Shown: positions 34,476-43,385 of the stretch, piece after piece
Layout: every line of letters begins with the position of its first letter
How positions within the stretch are numbered: the stretch's first letter is position 1
Assembly (NCBI RefSeq): GCF_024721315.2
Contig: NZ_JANFAK020000002.1
Location: 62,001 to 126,000 of the forward strand
Source: Streptomyces sp. Isolate_45
Lineage (GTDB): Bacteria; Actinomycetota; Actinomycetes; Streptomycetales; Streptomycetaceae
Direction: 5' to 3'
DNA: 64,000 bases
The notes under the pieces: model-generated
Told to the model about the DNA's origin: nothing
Databases searched by the model: none
The model's input: only the letters and a program-made list of their open reading frames with translations
Made by a program: the position numbers and the translations under genes

Positions 34476-34819
34476 CCGCTCCAGCGCCCCGGCCGCTTGC
34501 TTCAGCAGCAGGACGGCGATCGCGGCCCTGAGCAGGGCGAGCCCGGGGGCCAGGACCGATACGTGATCAACATCCGGCCGACGTCAGGCGCGAAGAGGAG
34601 AACCTGGCGCAGGTCGGTGGCGATCAGGCCCGGCAGAACCGCGTAGGAGGCAACGGCCGGTAGCCGCAGGCCGCCACCGTGAGGATCCTCCGGCGAGGAT
34701 GCGGCGCCGCCCCCTGTGGCGCCTGCCCGGCGAGGCCGGAACAGGTGGAGTGTGGAGTAGGGACCAGATCGTGGCCGCCCCCAGCGCGGTCCTGCTATCG
34801 GCCGGAGCCCGCGGCCCGC

Positions 34820-35650
34820 CCCGTCGTGAAGGCCGGTCTGCGCACCTCGGGCCAGTTCATCGGTACCCCGGCCCCGGCCCCGGCACCGGCCCCGGGCCGG
34901 TGCCGGGGTAGCAGGACCCGCAGTGCTCCCGGTTCCACGTGGCAGCGCACCGGCGTGGGCATCGTCAGGGATTCGCCGTCCAGACCGATCCTGATGACCG
35001 GACCGTCCGAGTCCACGACAACCTCGCGGGCCCGGACCGAGGTCAGGCCACCGGACCGGCCATGACTGGCGCGAGCAGGTCCGGCAACAGCGCCAGGACC
35101 GTACGGATCTTGTCGTCGCGACGACGTCCTGGGGATGCTCCGGGTCGAGGAGCACCACGTCGGCACCCATGGCCTCAGCCTTCTCGCGAAGTGGAAGGAG
35201 CCGACCTTCACGCCGCCGGAGCGGGGATTCATGATGATGTACGGCCGTCGCGGCGGCACGGCACGCAGCTCGGGCATCCGGGACCGGCCCTCCTGGACGA
35301 GCGCGGCACGCCCGCACGCCGCGGCCAGGACCCAAAGGAGGACCGAGCAGATCACCACCCAGAGCAACGCCACCCGCGCGAACCACACGATCACGGCCAC
35401 GGGCGCCACCTACAGCAGCGCCACCATCCACCGGATGAGGCCTCGGTGCGCCAGGACGAGCCAGGCGGCGACAGGGGGTCAGGGACACTGCGGCGAGCCC
35501 TACGCCCACCAGGACGACGCTCCGGAGCCCGGCGAAGACCAGCAGGACGATGAGGGCCGCCGTGCCGGACAGCAGGGCCGGCCGTGCCTGGCTGGGCGTG
35601 CATGCTCACGGCGACCCCAACCGCAACCGCAACCGCAACCGCGTCGCCGC
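34820..35650 (-). pseudogene. Decayed membrane diacylglycerol-kinase-like gene
   Basis: Pieces in different minus-strand frames line up as one protein. A membrane part comes first (ALLSGTAALIVLLVFAGLRS, near 35520; then WLVLAHRGLIRWMVALL and APVAVIVWFARVALLWVV). The ATP-binding start of a DAGK catalytic domain follows (PYIIMNPRSGG with lysine and F next), then KAEAMGADVVLLDPEHPQDV, and finally VDSDGPVIRIGLDGESLTMP with PGALRVLLPRHRPG. The catalytic GGDGT core between 35110 and 35060 is deleted and at least three frameshifts are needed. The end has simple repeats (35622-35645, CAACCG units) and a 13-bp hairpin (34878-34908). It would have phosphorylated a lipid. Confidence 0.6.
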
Positions 35651-35676
35651 GCCGTGCAGGACCGCGGAGCCTCAGC

Positions 35677-36045
35677 TCACGGGCGTTTCCCGACGGACCG
35701 CCGGGGTTTGGCCGTCGCCGCTGTCTTCCTCGGCCGTGCGGGTCGCGGCTGCGCCCGTTCGCTCTCGTCCGAGGCTTCCGGTGAGGTCTCCCGCCCGGCG
35801 CGGGCAGACGTATGAAGTCGACCGGTCGTCCACTTCAGCTCGATCTCCAGCTCGATCTCGTCACCGTCCACCTCGATCTCGATCTCACTGCGGAGCTCGT
35901 CGGGTACGCGCAGGCTCAGGACGCCCGAACCAAGCGTGACCTCGGCGTTCCCACCCTCTCTCAGTGCCTCGGCGAGCGCCGAGAGCTGCTCGGCGGCCTC
36001 GCTTCGGGACAACGAGCGTTTCTGTTCGAACTTGAGGTCCGACAC
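35677..36045 (-). CDS. Amphi-Trp domain protein
   Basis: A 122-residue cytoplasmic protein. MSDLKFEQKRSLSRSEAAEQLSAL opens the domain, and the alternating strands ending in EIEIEVDGDEIELEIELKW (about 54-72) include the conserved closing Lys-Trp of amphi-Trp domains. The second half is a disordered Arg/Pro/Ala/Lys tail. The domain occurs stand-alone across halophiles and actinobacteria, with unknown role. Note that the coding strand carries repetitive GAGATCGAG-type codons. ATG 36043-36045. Confidence 0.75.
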   Translation of the reverse strand: MSDLKFEQKRSLSRSEAAEQLSALAEALREGGNAEVTLGSGVLSLRVPDELRSEIEIEVDGDEIELEIELKWTTGRLHTSARAGRETSPEASDESERAQPRPARPRKTAATAKPRRSVGKRP

Positions 36046-36834
36046 GTTTCCTCCAGGGCTTGGGACGCGTCTGACCGAACCGACCAGACACCTGCCATGT
36101 TCTGTTCCTGACGCTCATCCCGCACGACCGGCCGGTCCCACGGATGACGTTCCCCGGCGTGCACCATGCCGGCCGGCCCCAAACCGGCCCCGCCGGGACC
36201 GGACCGGATCGGGAGGACGGCTGGTTCGCGGAGCGGCTGAAACGTACCGGGGAAAGGCGCCACTGCCTGCCCGGGCGGCGTGCCGGGCGAGGGAGCCGGG
36301 ACGCCGCCCCGCCGCCATCCGTGCGCGGAAGCGGTGTGGAGGCGCGCTCGCCGGGGCGGAATGAGGGTCTCGCGCGGACGGGGGCGTGAGATTGGTCGGA
36401 TGCAATAAGCGAGCGGTCGCACGAACAGCGTCCACCTCACTCACGAGGAGGACTACTTCGGGCTGGTCGGCCGTACGAGATGGAGGAGGGGTTGGTGGTT
36501 GTCCACCGGGCCGTGGTGACGCGTGTCGCAGGAGCTGCGGGAGCCGGTGGGGGTGCTTCGGCTCGCGTACGGGCCGACTGACGGGAGCAGCGGGTACGGC
36601 GGTCATGCGGTGTACCTCGTCGAGGCGCTTGAGCGGCCGACTGGGCCGACACGATGTGGTCCGGTGCGTGACCACCCAGGCCGCAGGACGACAGTGGCCT
36701 GCCTGGCGGGGCCGGGCACTGGAGGGGCGGTCACCGCCCGCCGGTGGCAGGGACGTTCGGACAGGCGCCCCTTCGGCCCTGAGAAGGTAGCCCCGCACCC
36801 AACCGGCACGTCATGCACCTGCTGGCCATTACTG
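36046..36834. other. Gene-poor stretch, about 0.8 kb
   Basis: No supported gene. Two plus-strand bits around 36425-36500 (HLTHEEDYFGLVGR in a broken frame) and 36520-36640 (ELREPVGVLRLAYGPTDGSS and GYGGHAVYLVEAL) look protein-like and could be pieces of one dead gene, but I cannot name it. The right end leads into an IS701 remnant. Confidence 0.35.
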
Positions 36835-37165
36835 GTGGGTAGAGGCTCAAGCCGGCGCCGTGTCTTTGGGGCTCCGGCCAGTCGTTGCAGGGTGCAGCAG
36901 GCGTGCGCGACGGAGACGAGGGTGACGTGGTGGTGCCAGCCGTTCCAGGTGCGGCCCTCGAAGTGGGCGAGTCCCAGGGCCTGTTTCATCTCGCGGTAGT
37001 CGTGCTCGATGCGCCGGCGGAGCTTGGCCAGGCGGACCAGGGTGGTGAGCGGGGTGTTGGCGGGTAGGTCGGAGAGCCAGAACTGAACGGGTTCGGCCTG
37101 GTCGGCCGGCCACCCGGCCGGCAGCCAGCACTGCGGCAGCTCACGCGAAGTCCGAGTGGCTGGGG
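36835..37165 (-). pseudogene. C-terminal remnant of an IS701-family transposase
   Basis: One minus frame reads CWLPAGWPADQAEPVQFWLS, DLPANTPLTTLVRLAKLRRR, IEHDYREMKQALGLAHFEGR and TWNGWHHHVTLVSVAHACCT. RIEHDYRE(L/M)K..LGLDHFEGR.W.GWHHHVTLV is the diagnostic end of IS701-type DDE transposases in Streptomyces, including the last catalytic glutamate (EHDYRE). The N-terminal two thirds are missing. Its upstream edge meets the stop codon of the secreted-protein gene at 37166, so an insertion or deletion boundary lies exactly there. Confidence 0.7.
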
Positions 37166-37462
37166 TCAGCCCTTGATCGTGGGCACGTTGGGTACGCAGA
37201 ACAGGCCTTGCAGGTACCGGAAGACGATGTGCTGGCCATCGGGACACCAGCCCTGGTTCGGGTCCTTGTCGAACGGGATGCCGTCGTAGACGCCGCGCGT
37301 GCAGAACGCCTTGGCGTCACTGTTGTAGCCGCCGAAGAAGCCGCCGTTCTTGAAGCACTGGTCGGCGGTGACGGTGGTCGGGGTGGCGGCGGAAGCGGTC
37401 GCCATGGGTGCGATGGCGAGGGCAGCCCCGAGGGCCATGGTGGCTGAAATGCGGTGTCGCAT
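37166..37462 (-). CDS. Small secreted cysteine-containing protein
   Basis: A 98-residue exported protein. MRHRISATMALGAALAIAPM followed by ATASAA is a signal peptide with cleavage near residue 26. The mature roughly 70 residues have four cysteines (DQCFKNG, AFCTRG, GWCPDG, LFCVPN), probably two disulfides, and a GGFFGGYN turn. No family is recognised. The ATG at 37460-37462 is preceded by AAGGA at 8 nt; ATG 37475-37477 is an alternative. The C-terminus (VPNVPTIKG) overlaps the junction with the IS701 remnant, so the tail could be altered. Confidence 0.6.
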   Translation of the reverse strand: MRHRISATMALGAALAIAPMATASAATPTTVTADQCFKNGGFFGGYNSDAKAFCTRGVYDGIPFDKDPNQGWCPDGQHIVFRYLQGLFCVPNVPTIKG

Positions 37463-37639
37463 AACCAGATCCTTCATGTGCTGGACAATTCGGCAAAGGC
37501 CGCCACTCATGCTTCCCGCCCACCAACCCGCGGACCACACGACCCGACCCCTGTTCCGCCCCTAAGAACCCCTGAACGTGATCTCCGAGAGCCGCCCATC
37601 GCCGGGCCCGGAGGAGCCTGCCGGGTGGCTTCTCCGAAC

Positions 37640-38110
37640 GGACGAACGGGCGGGGCGGCGCCCCGGGCCAGGCGCCGTCACCCCATCTTCGCGCCGGGCG
37701 ACGCCCAGTCCTTCGCGTGCCCGGTCGGATAACACTTCGGTGGGCGGTACCTCGCCCTGCTCGACGTGGTGTGGGGCTTCGCCGGAGCGGGCGAGGGCGC
37801 CGGCAAGGGCGCCCCGGCGGGCGTGGTCGAGTCCGTCACGGGGTCGTTCCCCGCGTAGTTCGAGGAGCGAGAGGGAGGCGAGGACCCAGGACGGCGAGGC
37901 TGTCGTCACGCAGTTCCGTGGCGGTGTCCTTGGCCTGGGTCCAGTACCGGCGGGGCGCGGGCGTGGGCGTGGCTGGACACGGGAGAGGCCGGTGGCGAGA
38001 GGTCCGATCGTCGCTCCGCCGAAGCGGTCGTCGAGACAGTACGGCGAGTCCAGGCCGGAGCGTAGATCAGTGACCTTGTCGGTACCGATGCGGGGCCCGT
38101 CGAAGGATGC
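37640..38110 (-). pseudogene. Decayed XRE-type regulator (TPR part)
   Basis: In several minus frames pieces appear in the right order: DLRSGLDSPYCLDDRFGGAT near 38070, then RYWTQAKDTATELRDDSLAV near 37960, then VLASLSLLELRGERPRDGLD and HARRGALAGALA near 37870. These match, in order, a very common Streptomyces helix-turn-helix regulator with tetratricopeptide-like C-terminal half (LYDLDDRYGG, YWxEAL..A..L.DD.LEVLVLASLSLQ, RPRDGL.LA..AQ). The N-terminal HTH and the last third are missing and frameshifts separate the pieces. Confidence 0.55.
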
Positions 38111-38158
38111 CCACTGCGGTTCAACGCGCCGCGAAGCCGTTCCCGGTCCGCCGTGACG

Positions 38159-39298
38159 CTAGTGTCTCCGGAGACCGACCGCCAGCGTCAGTTCGAGGAC
38201 CCGGTGCGGCGACCCCAGATCGGGAAACAGCTCCCGCAGTTGCGACATCCGGTACCGGACGGTCTGGGGATGGACGAACAACGCCGCCGCCACCTCGTCC
38301 CGCCTGCCCTGGTGCAGCAGCCACGCCCGCAACGTCTCCTCAAGCCGCCGCGAGGTCGCGTCGGGCAAGGTCCACAGCGGTGCGAGGGCTCGGGTCCGAA
38401 GGTCTGCGAACGTGTCCGCGTCGGCGCTCAGTACCAACTCGGGCAGGTGGTCCTCGGTGTCGCGGATGTCGGGGGATAGGGAGCGCGCGCGTACGGCTCG
38501 TGCGTACGAGGCGGACGCACGCGTCCATGGCCGGGCCGGGCCGACCACGGCGGTGCGGTCGGGCAGCTGCCTCAGGAGGTGTGCTCGGTCGGCATCGGGG
38601 ACGAGCAGCACGCCGGAGGCGTCCGGCAGATCGTCGAGGACGAGGGTGCCCGGATCGAGCGCGCGGTAGGCGGGCCGGGCCTGGGCGGCGGGCAGCAGGA
38701 CGGCGGTCAGCGAAGTCGGCGGCTGCCACCCGGCCCGTTGAGCAGCCGTGACGAGCACGTCCGGGCTCGCGCCGGCCAGGAGGTCACGGGCCAGTTGTTC
38801 CAGGTGGCGCTCGTGGGCCCGGCCCCGGGCGCCCAGTTCGTCGGCATGACCCGCGGCGCTCGCGGCGGAGAGCTCGTCGATGTAGGCGAAGGTCAGCTCG
38901 GCGAACTTGGCGACCTCGGCGGCGGGCAGGCCCGCGGGTACGGCACCTGCGGCCAGGCCTCGCCAGGCCACGCGGGCGCCGACCCGGTAAGCGCTGAGCA
39001 GGGCGTCCATCGAACGTCCGTCGCGGACCTCGCCGCGGCCCAGCTCGTAGGCCGCGGCGCCGGCGTCGCCGCCCGTGGCGTTCCCGCTCGCGAGGTCCAG
39101 GTAGAGGCCCAGGGCGGTGCGGACGGCTCGACGGATGGTGGCGCCCATGCGGCCCGAAAGGGCGTTGGCGTAGGGAGGGACCTCGTCGATGATCGCCTGG
39201 ACGACCTCGTCGGCGGTGGTCCTCAGCGCGGCCCGAAGCGCGGTGACCGTCGTCTCATCCAGGACCAGCTCACTGGCCCTTCGGATTGCATGGCTCAC
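38159..39298 (-). CDS. PucR-type regulator, likely of the adjacent desaturase operon
   Basis: A 379-residue regulator. The N-terminal half is all-helical (TVTALRAALRTTADEVVQAI, a RGEVRDGRSMDALLSAYRVGARVAWRG segment at about 87-113), as in RsbR-like PucR sensors. The C-terminus carries the PucR HTH (RRDEVAAALFVHPQTVRYRM, about 333-352). It lies divergent from a ferredoxin reductase and a fatty-acid desaturase 88 bp away. This three-gene arrangement is conserved in Streptomyces, so it probably controls desaturation in response to lipid state. GTG 39296-39298 follows GCAGGGAAC; a TTG at 39319 is the longer option. Confidence 0.8.
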   Translation of the reverse strand: MSHAIRRASELVLDETTVTALRAALRTTADEVVQAIIDEVPPYANALSGRMGATIRRAVRTALGLYLDLASGNATGGDAGAAAYELGRGEVRDGRSMDALLSAYRVGARVAWRGLAAGAVPAGLPAAEVAKFAELTFAYIDELSAASAAGHADELGARGRAHERHLEQLARDLLAGASPDVLVTAAQRAGWQPPTSLTAVLLPAAQARPAYRALDPGTLVLDDLPDASGVLLVPDADRAHLLRQLPDRTAVVGPARPWTRASASYARAVRARSLSPDIRDTEDHLPELVLSADADTFADLRTRALAPLWTLPDATSRRLEETLRAWLLHQGRRDEVAAALFVHPQTVRYRMSQLRELFPDLGSPHRVLELTLAVGLRRH

Positions 39299-39385
39299 GT
39301 TTTTGTTCCCTGCGAACAATTCAACTGATCAGATTCACGTCCTACGGACAGGACTTTACCCCCTGAAGCGCATCAAGCTGGGGTC

Positions 39386-40441
39386 ATGACGAGTGCAGCC
39401 CTCCGCAGTAGGGCATGGAAACTGCTGGAGATGGTCACGACGCCGCTGCTGCCGTCGGACTACCTCGACCTGGTCGTCCCCCTGCGTGCGGGTGCCGACC
39501 TGCGGGGGCGCATCGAGGCCGTGCACCCCGAGACGGGTGACGCCGCGACCATCGTGATCAGGCCGGGACGGGGTTGGCGCGGCCACACGGCCGGTCAGTA
39601 CGTGAGGATCGGGGTCGATGTCGACGGGGTGCGCCTGTGGCGTGCCTACTCGGTCACCTCGCCGACGAACCGCCGGGACGGCCGGATCACGATCACCGTG
39701 AAGGCGATCCCGGGCGGCAAGGTCAGCAACCACCTGGTCCGCAGGGCCCGACCGGGCACGCTGATCCAGCTCGACCAGGCGACCGGTGACTTCGTGCTGC
39801 CGGAGACCAAGCCCGCCAAGGCGCTCTACCTGACGGCCGGCAGCGGCATCACGCCCGTGATGGGAATGCTGCGCGACATCGATCTCGACGACGTCGTCAT
39901 GGTCCACTGCGCACCACAGCCGCACGACGTGATCTTCCGCAACGAACTGCACGACCGGGTCGCGGACAAGAAGCTGCGACTCACCGAGGTGCACACCGAC
40001 ACGGACGGCATGCTCGACATCGCCCGTCTCGACGAACTCGTGCCCGACTGGGCCGAGCGCGAGACCTGGGCGTGCGGGCCCGCGGGCCTGCTCGACGCCG
40101 CCGAAGAGCACTGGAGCGGACACGGCGTCCCGGAGCGCCTGCACACCGAACGCTTCCGCGCCAACGTCGTCGTTGCCGGCGACGGTGGCGAGGTGACGTT
40201 CGGCACCACCGGCAAGACCGTCGACGCGGACGCTGCCACGCCGTTGCTGGACGTCGGCGAGGAGGCCGGGGTGCTCATGCCGTCCGGGTGCCGCATGGGC
40301 ATCTGCTTCGGCTGCGTCACGCCGCTCACGGCGGGCGCCGTCCGCGACCTGCGCACCGGCGAGATCACCGAAGCCGGACCGGGCGTCCTCATCCAGACCT
40401 GCGTGTCCGCCGCGGCGGGCCCCTGCGACATCGAACGGTAG
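39386..40441 (+). CDS. Ferredoxin reductase with C-terminal 2Fe-2S domain
   Basis: A 351-residue electron-transfer protein. An N-terminal FAD domain (RAYSVTS, residues 86-92), an NAD(P) domain (AGSGITPVMGMLR, CGPAGLLDAAEEHW) and a plant-type ferredoxin at the end with the cluster ligands Cys302, Cys307, Cys310 and Cys339 (CRMGICFGC ... TC). It passes electrons from NAD(P)H to the desaturase encoded 7 bp downstream, like the Rv3230c partner of DesA3 in mycobacteria. The N-terminus has a short helical leader (AWKLLEMVTTPLLPSDYLDL) typical of this group. ATG 39386. Confidence 0.87.
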   Translation: MTSAALRSRAWKLLEMVTTPLLPSDYLDLVVPLRAGADLRGRIEAVHPETGDAATIVIRPGRGWRGHTAGQYVRIGVDVDGVRLWRAYSVTSPTNRRDGRITITVKAIPGGKVSNHLVRRARPGTLIQLDQATGDFVLPETKPAKALYLTAGSGITPVMGMLRDIDLDDVVMVHCAPQPHDVIFRNELHDRVADKKLRLTEVHTDTDGMLDIARLDELVPDWAERETWACGPAGLLDAAEEHWSGHGVPERLHTERFRANVVVAGDGGEVTFGTTGKTVDADAATPLLDVGEEAGVLMPSGCRMGICFGCVTPLTAGAVRDLRTGEITEAGPGVLIQTCVSAAAGPCDIER

Positions 40442-40448
40442 GAGCACC

Positions 40449-41567
40449 TTGACCGCCATCGACCCCACCGCCCACCTGACCGCGGAGCAGATCGAGGAGC
40501 TCGGCCGCGAGCTGGACGCGATCCGCGACGAGGTGATCGCCGGCCGCGGCGAGAAGGACGCCGCCTACATCCGCAAGGTCATCTCGGCACAACGCACACT
40601 GGAGCTGGTCAGCAGGGGCGTCCTGCTGTTCTCGATCTTCCCGCCCGCGTGGCTGGTCGGCACCGCCGGACTGTCCGTGGCGAAGATCATGGAGAACATG
40701 GAGATCGGCCACAACGTCCTGCACGGTCAGTGGGACTGGATGCGGGACCCGAAGATCCACTCCACCACCTGGGACTGGGATCACGTCTCGCCGGCCGAGC
40801 AGTGGAAGCACTCGCACAACGAGCTGCACCACACGTACACCAACGTGATCGGCAAGGACAACGACCTCGGCTACGGCATCATGCGCGTCGACGAGGACCA
40901 GAAGTGGCACCCCTTCCACCTCGGCCAGCCGCTGTGGAACTTCATCAACGCCTGCTTCTTCGAGTACGGCATCGCCGCCTACGACCTGGAACTCGGCAAG
41001 AACCTGCACAAGCGCCGCCGCAAGAACCCGGAGTTCCGCGCGCGGGCCAGGGCCGTGGGCCGCAAGATCCGCAAGCAGGTGCTCAAGGACTACGTGATCC
41101 ACCCGCTGCTGTCGGGCCCGTCCTTCCTCCCCACGCTCGCCGCCACCTTCACCGCGAACCTGGTCCGCAACCTCTGGACCCACTCGGTGATCATGTGCGG
41201 GCACTTCCCCGAAGGCGTGCAGGTCTTCGAGCGCCGGTCGATCACGGGCGAGACGCGCGGCCAGTGGTACCTGCGCCAGATGATGGGCTCGGCGAACATC
41301 AGCGGCAGCAAGGCCCTGCACTTCATGACCGGCAACCTGTCGCACCAGATCGAGCACCACCTGTTCCCGGACCTACCGAGCAACCGGTATGCCGAGGTCG
41401 CGGTGAAGGTGCGGGCGCTGTTCGAGAAGTACGAGCTGCAGTACGTCACCGGGCCGCTGCCCAAGCAGGTGTACTCCGCGTGGCACAAGGTTTTCCGGCT
41501 CTCGCTGCCGAACAAGAAGCCCAAGGCCACGACGCCGGACCGCGAGCAGGAGCTCGTCGCGGCCTGA
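40449..41567 (+). CDS. Acyl-CoA (fatty acid) desaturase
   Basis: A 372-residue membrane di-iron desaturase. The histidine boxes are HNVLH (88-92), HSHNELHH (121-128) and HQIEHH (299-304), the full set for a membrane FADS. Hydrophobic segments lie at about 57-80 and around 215-250. It would introduce a double bond into acyl-CoA or acyl-lipid chains, using the reductase encoded just upstream. The TTG start at 40449 follows TAGGAGCACC; the genes are 7 bp apart and clearly one operon. Probably regulated by the divergent PucR protein and relevant to membrane fluidity. Confidence 0.88.
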   Translation: MTAIDPTAHLTAEQIEELGRELDAIRDEVIAGRGEKDAAYIRKVISAQRTLELVSRGVLLFSIFPPAWLVGTAGLSVAKIMENMEIGHNVLHGQWDWMRDPKIHSTTWDWDHVSPAEQWKHSHNELHHTYTNVIGKDNDLGYGIMRVDEDQKWHPFHLGQPLWNFINACFFEYGIAAYDLELGKNLHKRRRKNPEFRARARAVGRKIRKQVLKDYVIHPLLSGPSFLPTLAATFTANLVRNLWTHSVIMCGHFPEGVQVFERRSITGETRGQWYLRQMMGSANISGSKALHFMTGNLSHQIEHHLFPDLPSNRYAEVAVKVRALFEKYELQYVTGPLPKQVYSAWHKVFRLSLPNKKPKATTPDREQELVAA

Positions 41568-41602
41568 CCGAACCGGAACCGGGCGGCCCTCGTGCGTTTC
41601 CC

Positions 41603-41638
41603 GCCTGGGGGTCGGGGTGCTCGCCCGCCCCCCCAGGC
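41603..41638. terminator. Hairpin between convergent genes
   Basis: GCCTGGGGG (41603-41611) pairs with CCCCCAGGC (41630-41638), a 9-bp stem with an 18-nt loop, between the desaturase stop (41567) and the aldolase-family stop (41651). It suits both strands. Confidence 0.65.
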
Positions 41639-41650
41639 TTTCGCCGACGG

Positions 41651-42829
41651 CTACTTCGTCTTGCCGTTCCCCAGCGCTTCGAGGGTCTCTTCCATCTCGC
41701 GGACCCTACGGCGCAGCCGCACCAGTTCCTCGCGCTCGGACGTGGTCAGCGCGCCCGCCGGCCCCTGGCCCCGCTCCGCCGCCAGCTCCTCCGAGATCGC
41801 CGCCGCGAACGCGTCCACGTCGTCCTCGGTGGTGTCGAAGGAGGTCATCCAGCGGACCTCGCCGGCCTGCTCGTCCCAGGTGTAGAAACGGAAGCGCTTC
41901 TGGAGACGCTCGGTGACGGCCGGTGGCAGGACGGCGAATATCTGGTTGGCCTGCACCGGGCGGGAGATCTCCAGGCCGGGCAGGTCGCGCACCGCCTCGT
42001 ACAGCCGCCGGGTCATCGCGTTGGAGCGGTCCGCCGAGCGCAGCCAGAGGTCGCCGCCGAGCAGCGCCTCGAACTGCACCGACATGAAGCGCATCTTGGA
42101 GCCCAGCTGCATGCTCGTCTTGCGCAGGTGGGCCATGCCGCGCACCGCGTCCTCGTTGAGCACGATCACCGCCTCGCCGAAGAGCAGCCCGTTCTTGGTG
42201 CCGCCGAGCGAGAGGACGTCCACGCCGACGTCGGTGGTCATCTCGCGCAGGGACGCGCCGAGGGTGGCGGCGGCGTTGGCGAGCCGGGCGCCGTCCAGGT
42301 GGACGAGCATGCCGAGGTCGTCCGCGTGGTCGCAGATCGCACGGATCTCGTCCGGCGTGTAGCAGGTGCCGAGCTCGGTGGACTGGGCGATCGAGACGAC
42401 CTTGGGCCGGGCCCGGTGCTCGTCCTCGAAGCCCCATGCCTGGCGGTCGATCAGCTCGGGGGTGAGCTTGCCGTCCCATGTGGGCACCGTCAGGAGCTTG
42501 ATGCCGGCGACCTTCTCGGGTGCCCCGCCCTCGTCGACGTTGACGTGGGCCGACTCGGCGCAGACCACGGCATCCCAGCGGTCGAGCATGGTCTGGAGCG
42601 CGACCACGTTCGCCCCGGTGCCGTTGAAGACCGGGTACGTGCGCGCGGTGGGTCCGAAGTGGCCGCGCACCACTTCCTGGAGGCGCTCGGTGTAGACGTC
42701 GGCGCCGTAGCTGACCTGGTGGCCGCCGTTGGCCAGTGCGATCGCCGCAAGGACCTCGGGGTGCACCCCCGCGTAGTTGTCGCTGGCGAAGCCGCGCTCG
42801 TCCGGGTCGTGTCGTCGTTGTACGGTCAT
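41651..42829 (-). CDS. Threonine-aldolase-family PLP enzyme
   Basis: A 392-residue fold-type-I PLP protein of the beta-eliminating lyase/threonine aldolase group. It begins with the typical SDNYAGVHPEVLAAI, has HLDGARLANAAATLGAS (177-193, aspartate under the pyridine nitrogen) and the Schiff-base Lys212 in GGTKNGLLFGEA. These enzymes cleave beta-hydroxy amino acids to glycine and aldehyde, or make them in reverse. The C-terminal 40 residues are a charged coiled-coil-like tail, (EREELVRLRRRVREMEETL), not standard in LtaE. Upstream are fragments of an MFS transporter and an ATP-grasp ligase, so it may come from a dipeptide or amino-acid natural-product cluster. ATG 42827-42829. Confidence 0.82.
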   Translation of the reverse strand: MTVQRRHDPDERGFASDNYAGVHPEVLAAIALANGGHQVSYGADVYTERLQEVVRGHFGPTARTYPVFNGTGANVVALQTMLDRWDAVVCAESAHVNVDEGGAPEKVAGIKLLTVPTWDGKLTPELIDRQAWGFEDEHRARPKVVSIAQSTELGTCYTPDEIRAICDHADDLGMLVHLDGARLANAAATLGASLREMTTDVGVDVLSLGGTKNGLLFGEAVIVLNEDAVRGMAHLRKTSMQLGSKMRFMSVQFEALLGGDLWLRSADRSNAMTRRLYEAVRDLPGLEISRPVQANQIFAVLPPAVTERLQKRFRFYTWDEQAGEVRWMTSFDTTEDDVDAFAAAISEELAAERGQGPAGALTTSEREELVRLRRRVREMEETLEALGNGKTK

Positions 42830-42906
42830 GGTGTTCGCTGCTCGCTCACTTGTTTCGGTCGTAACGGTGTGACAGATGTGGTTCGGACGGGCGCCGGCCG
42901 GTCCGC

Positions 42907-43385
42907 TCAGGCCGTCGCCGGCTCCGTCCGCGCGCGGGCCTTCTCCAGGCCGCGCACCATCGGTGGCGCGGCGAGTCCGAGCAGGGCGAAGAGCGCCGCG
43001 AGGACCAGCCAACCGGTCGACGCCGCGCCGACGACCAGGGAGGTCATCAGCCACGGCCCGGCGAACTGCTGGAACCCGCGCCCCAGGGAGAAAACCGCCT
43101 GGTACTCTCCCTGCCGGCCCGCGGGGGCGAGCCCGAAGGCCAGGCCCCAGCTCGCCGAAGCCTGGTACAGCTCGCCGAGGACGAGCACCAGCGCGCCGCC
43201 CAGCAGGGCCGCGCTGTCCAGGAGCGCGCCGTGCCCCCCGCTCACCGCGAAGACCAGGCAGGACGCCCCCAGCGCCCACCCGGCCCAGCGCAACATACGT
43301 GCCGAATCCGCCGGGGTACGCGCGCCCCTGCTGACCGTGACCTGGAACAACAGCACCAGGACGGTGTCCAGGATCAGCAGCCCCG
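42907..43385 (-). pseudogene. C-terminal half of an MFS transporter
   Basis: The frame reads from about 43385 (LLILDTVLVLLFQVTVSRG) through four or five hydrophobic spans (WALGASCLVFAVSG, LLGGALVLVLGELYQASASW, GFQQFAGPWLMTSLVVGA, LVLAALFALLGLAAPPMV) to 42907. Spans and loops match the last half of a major-facilitator drug or metabolite exporter, including the short GRQGEYQAVFSLGRG loop. The first six spans are missing; upstream DNA is a piece of an ATP-grasp gene. An ATG exists at 43354, but a functional product is unlikely. Confidence 0.65.

Noticed and set aside
34861-34910. GGCCCC/CCGGCA repeats as a CRISPR-like or binding-site array
   Set aside because: The units are short, irregular and lie in a decayed coding region with Gly/Ala repeats; better explained as simple-sequence expansion.
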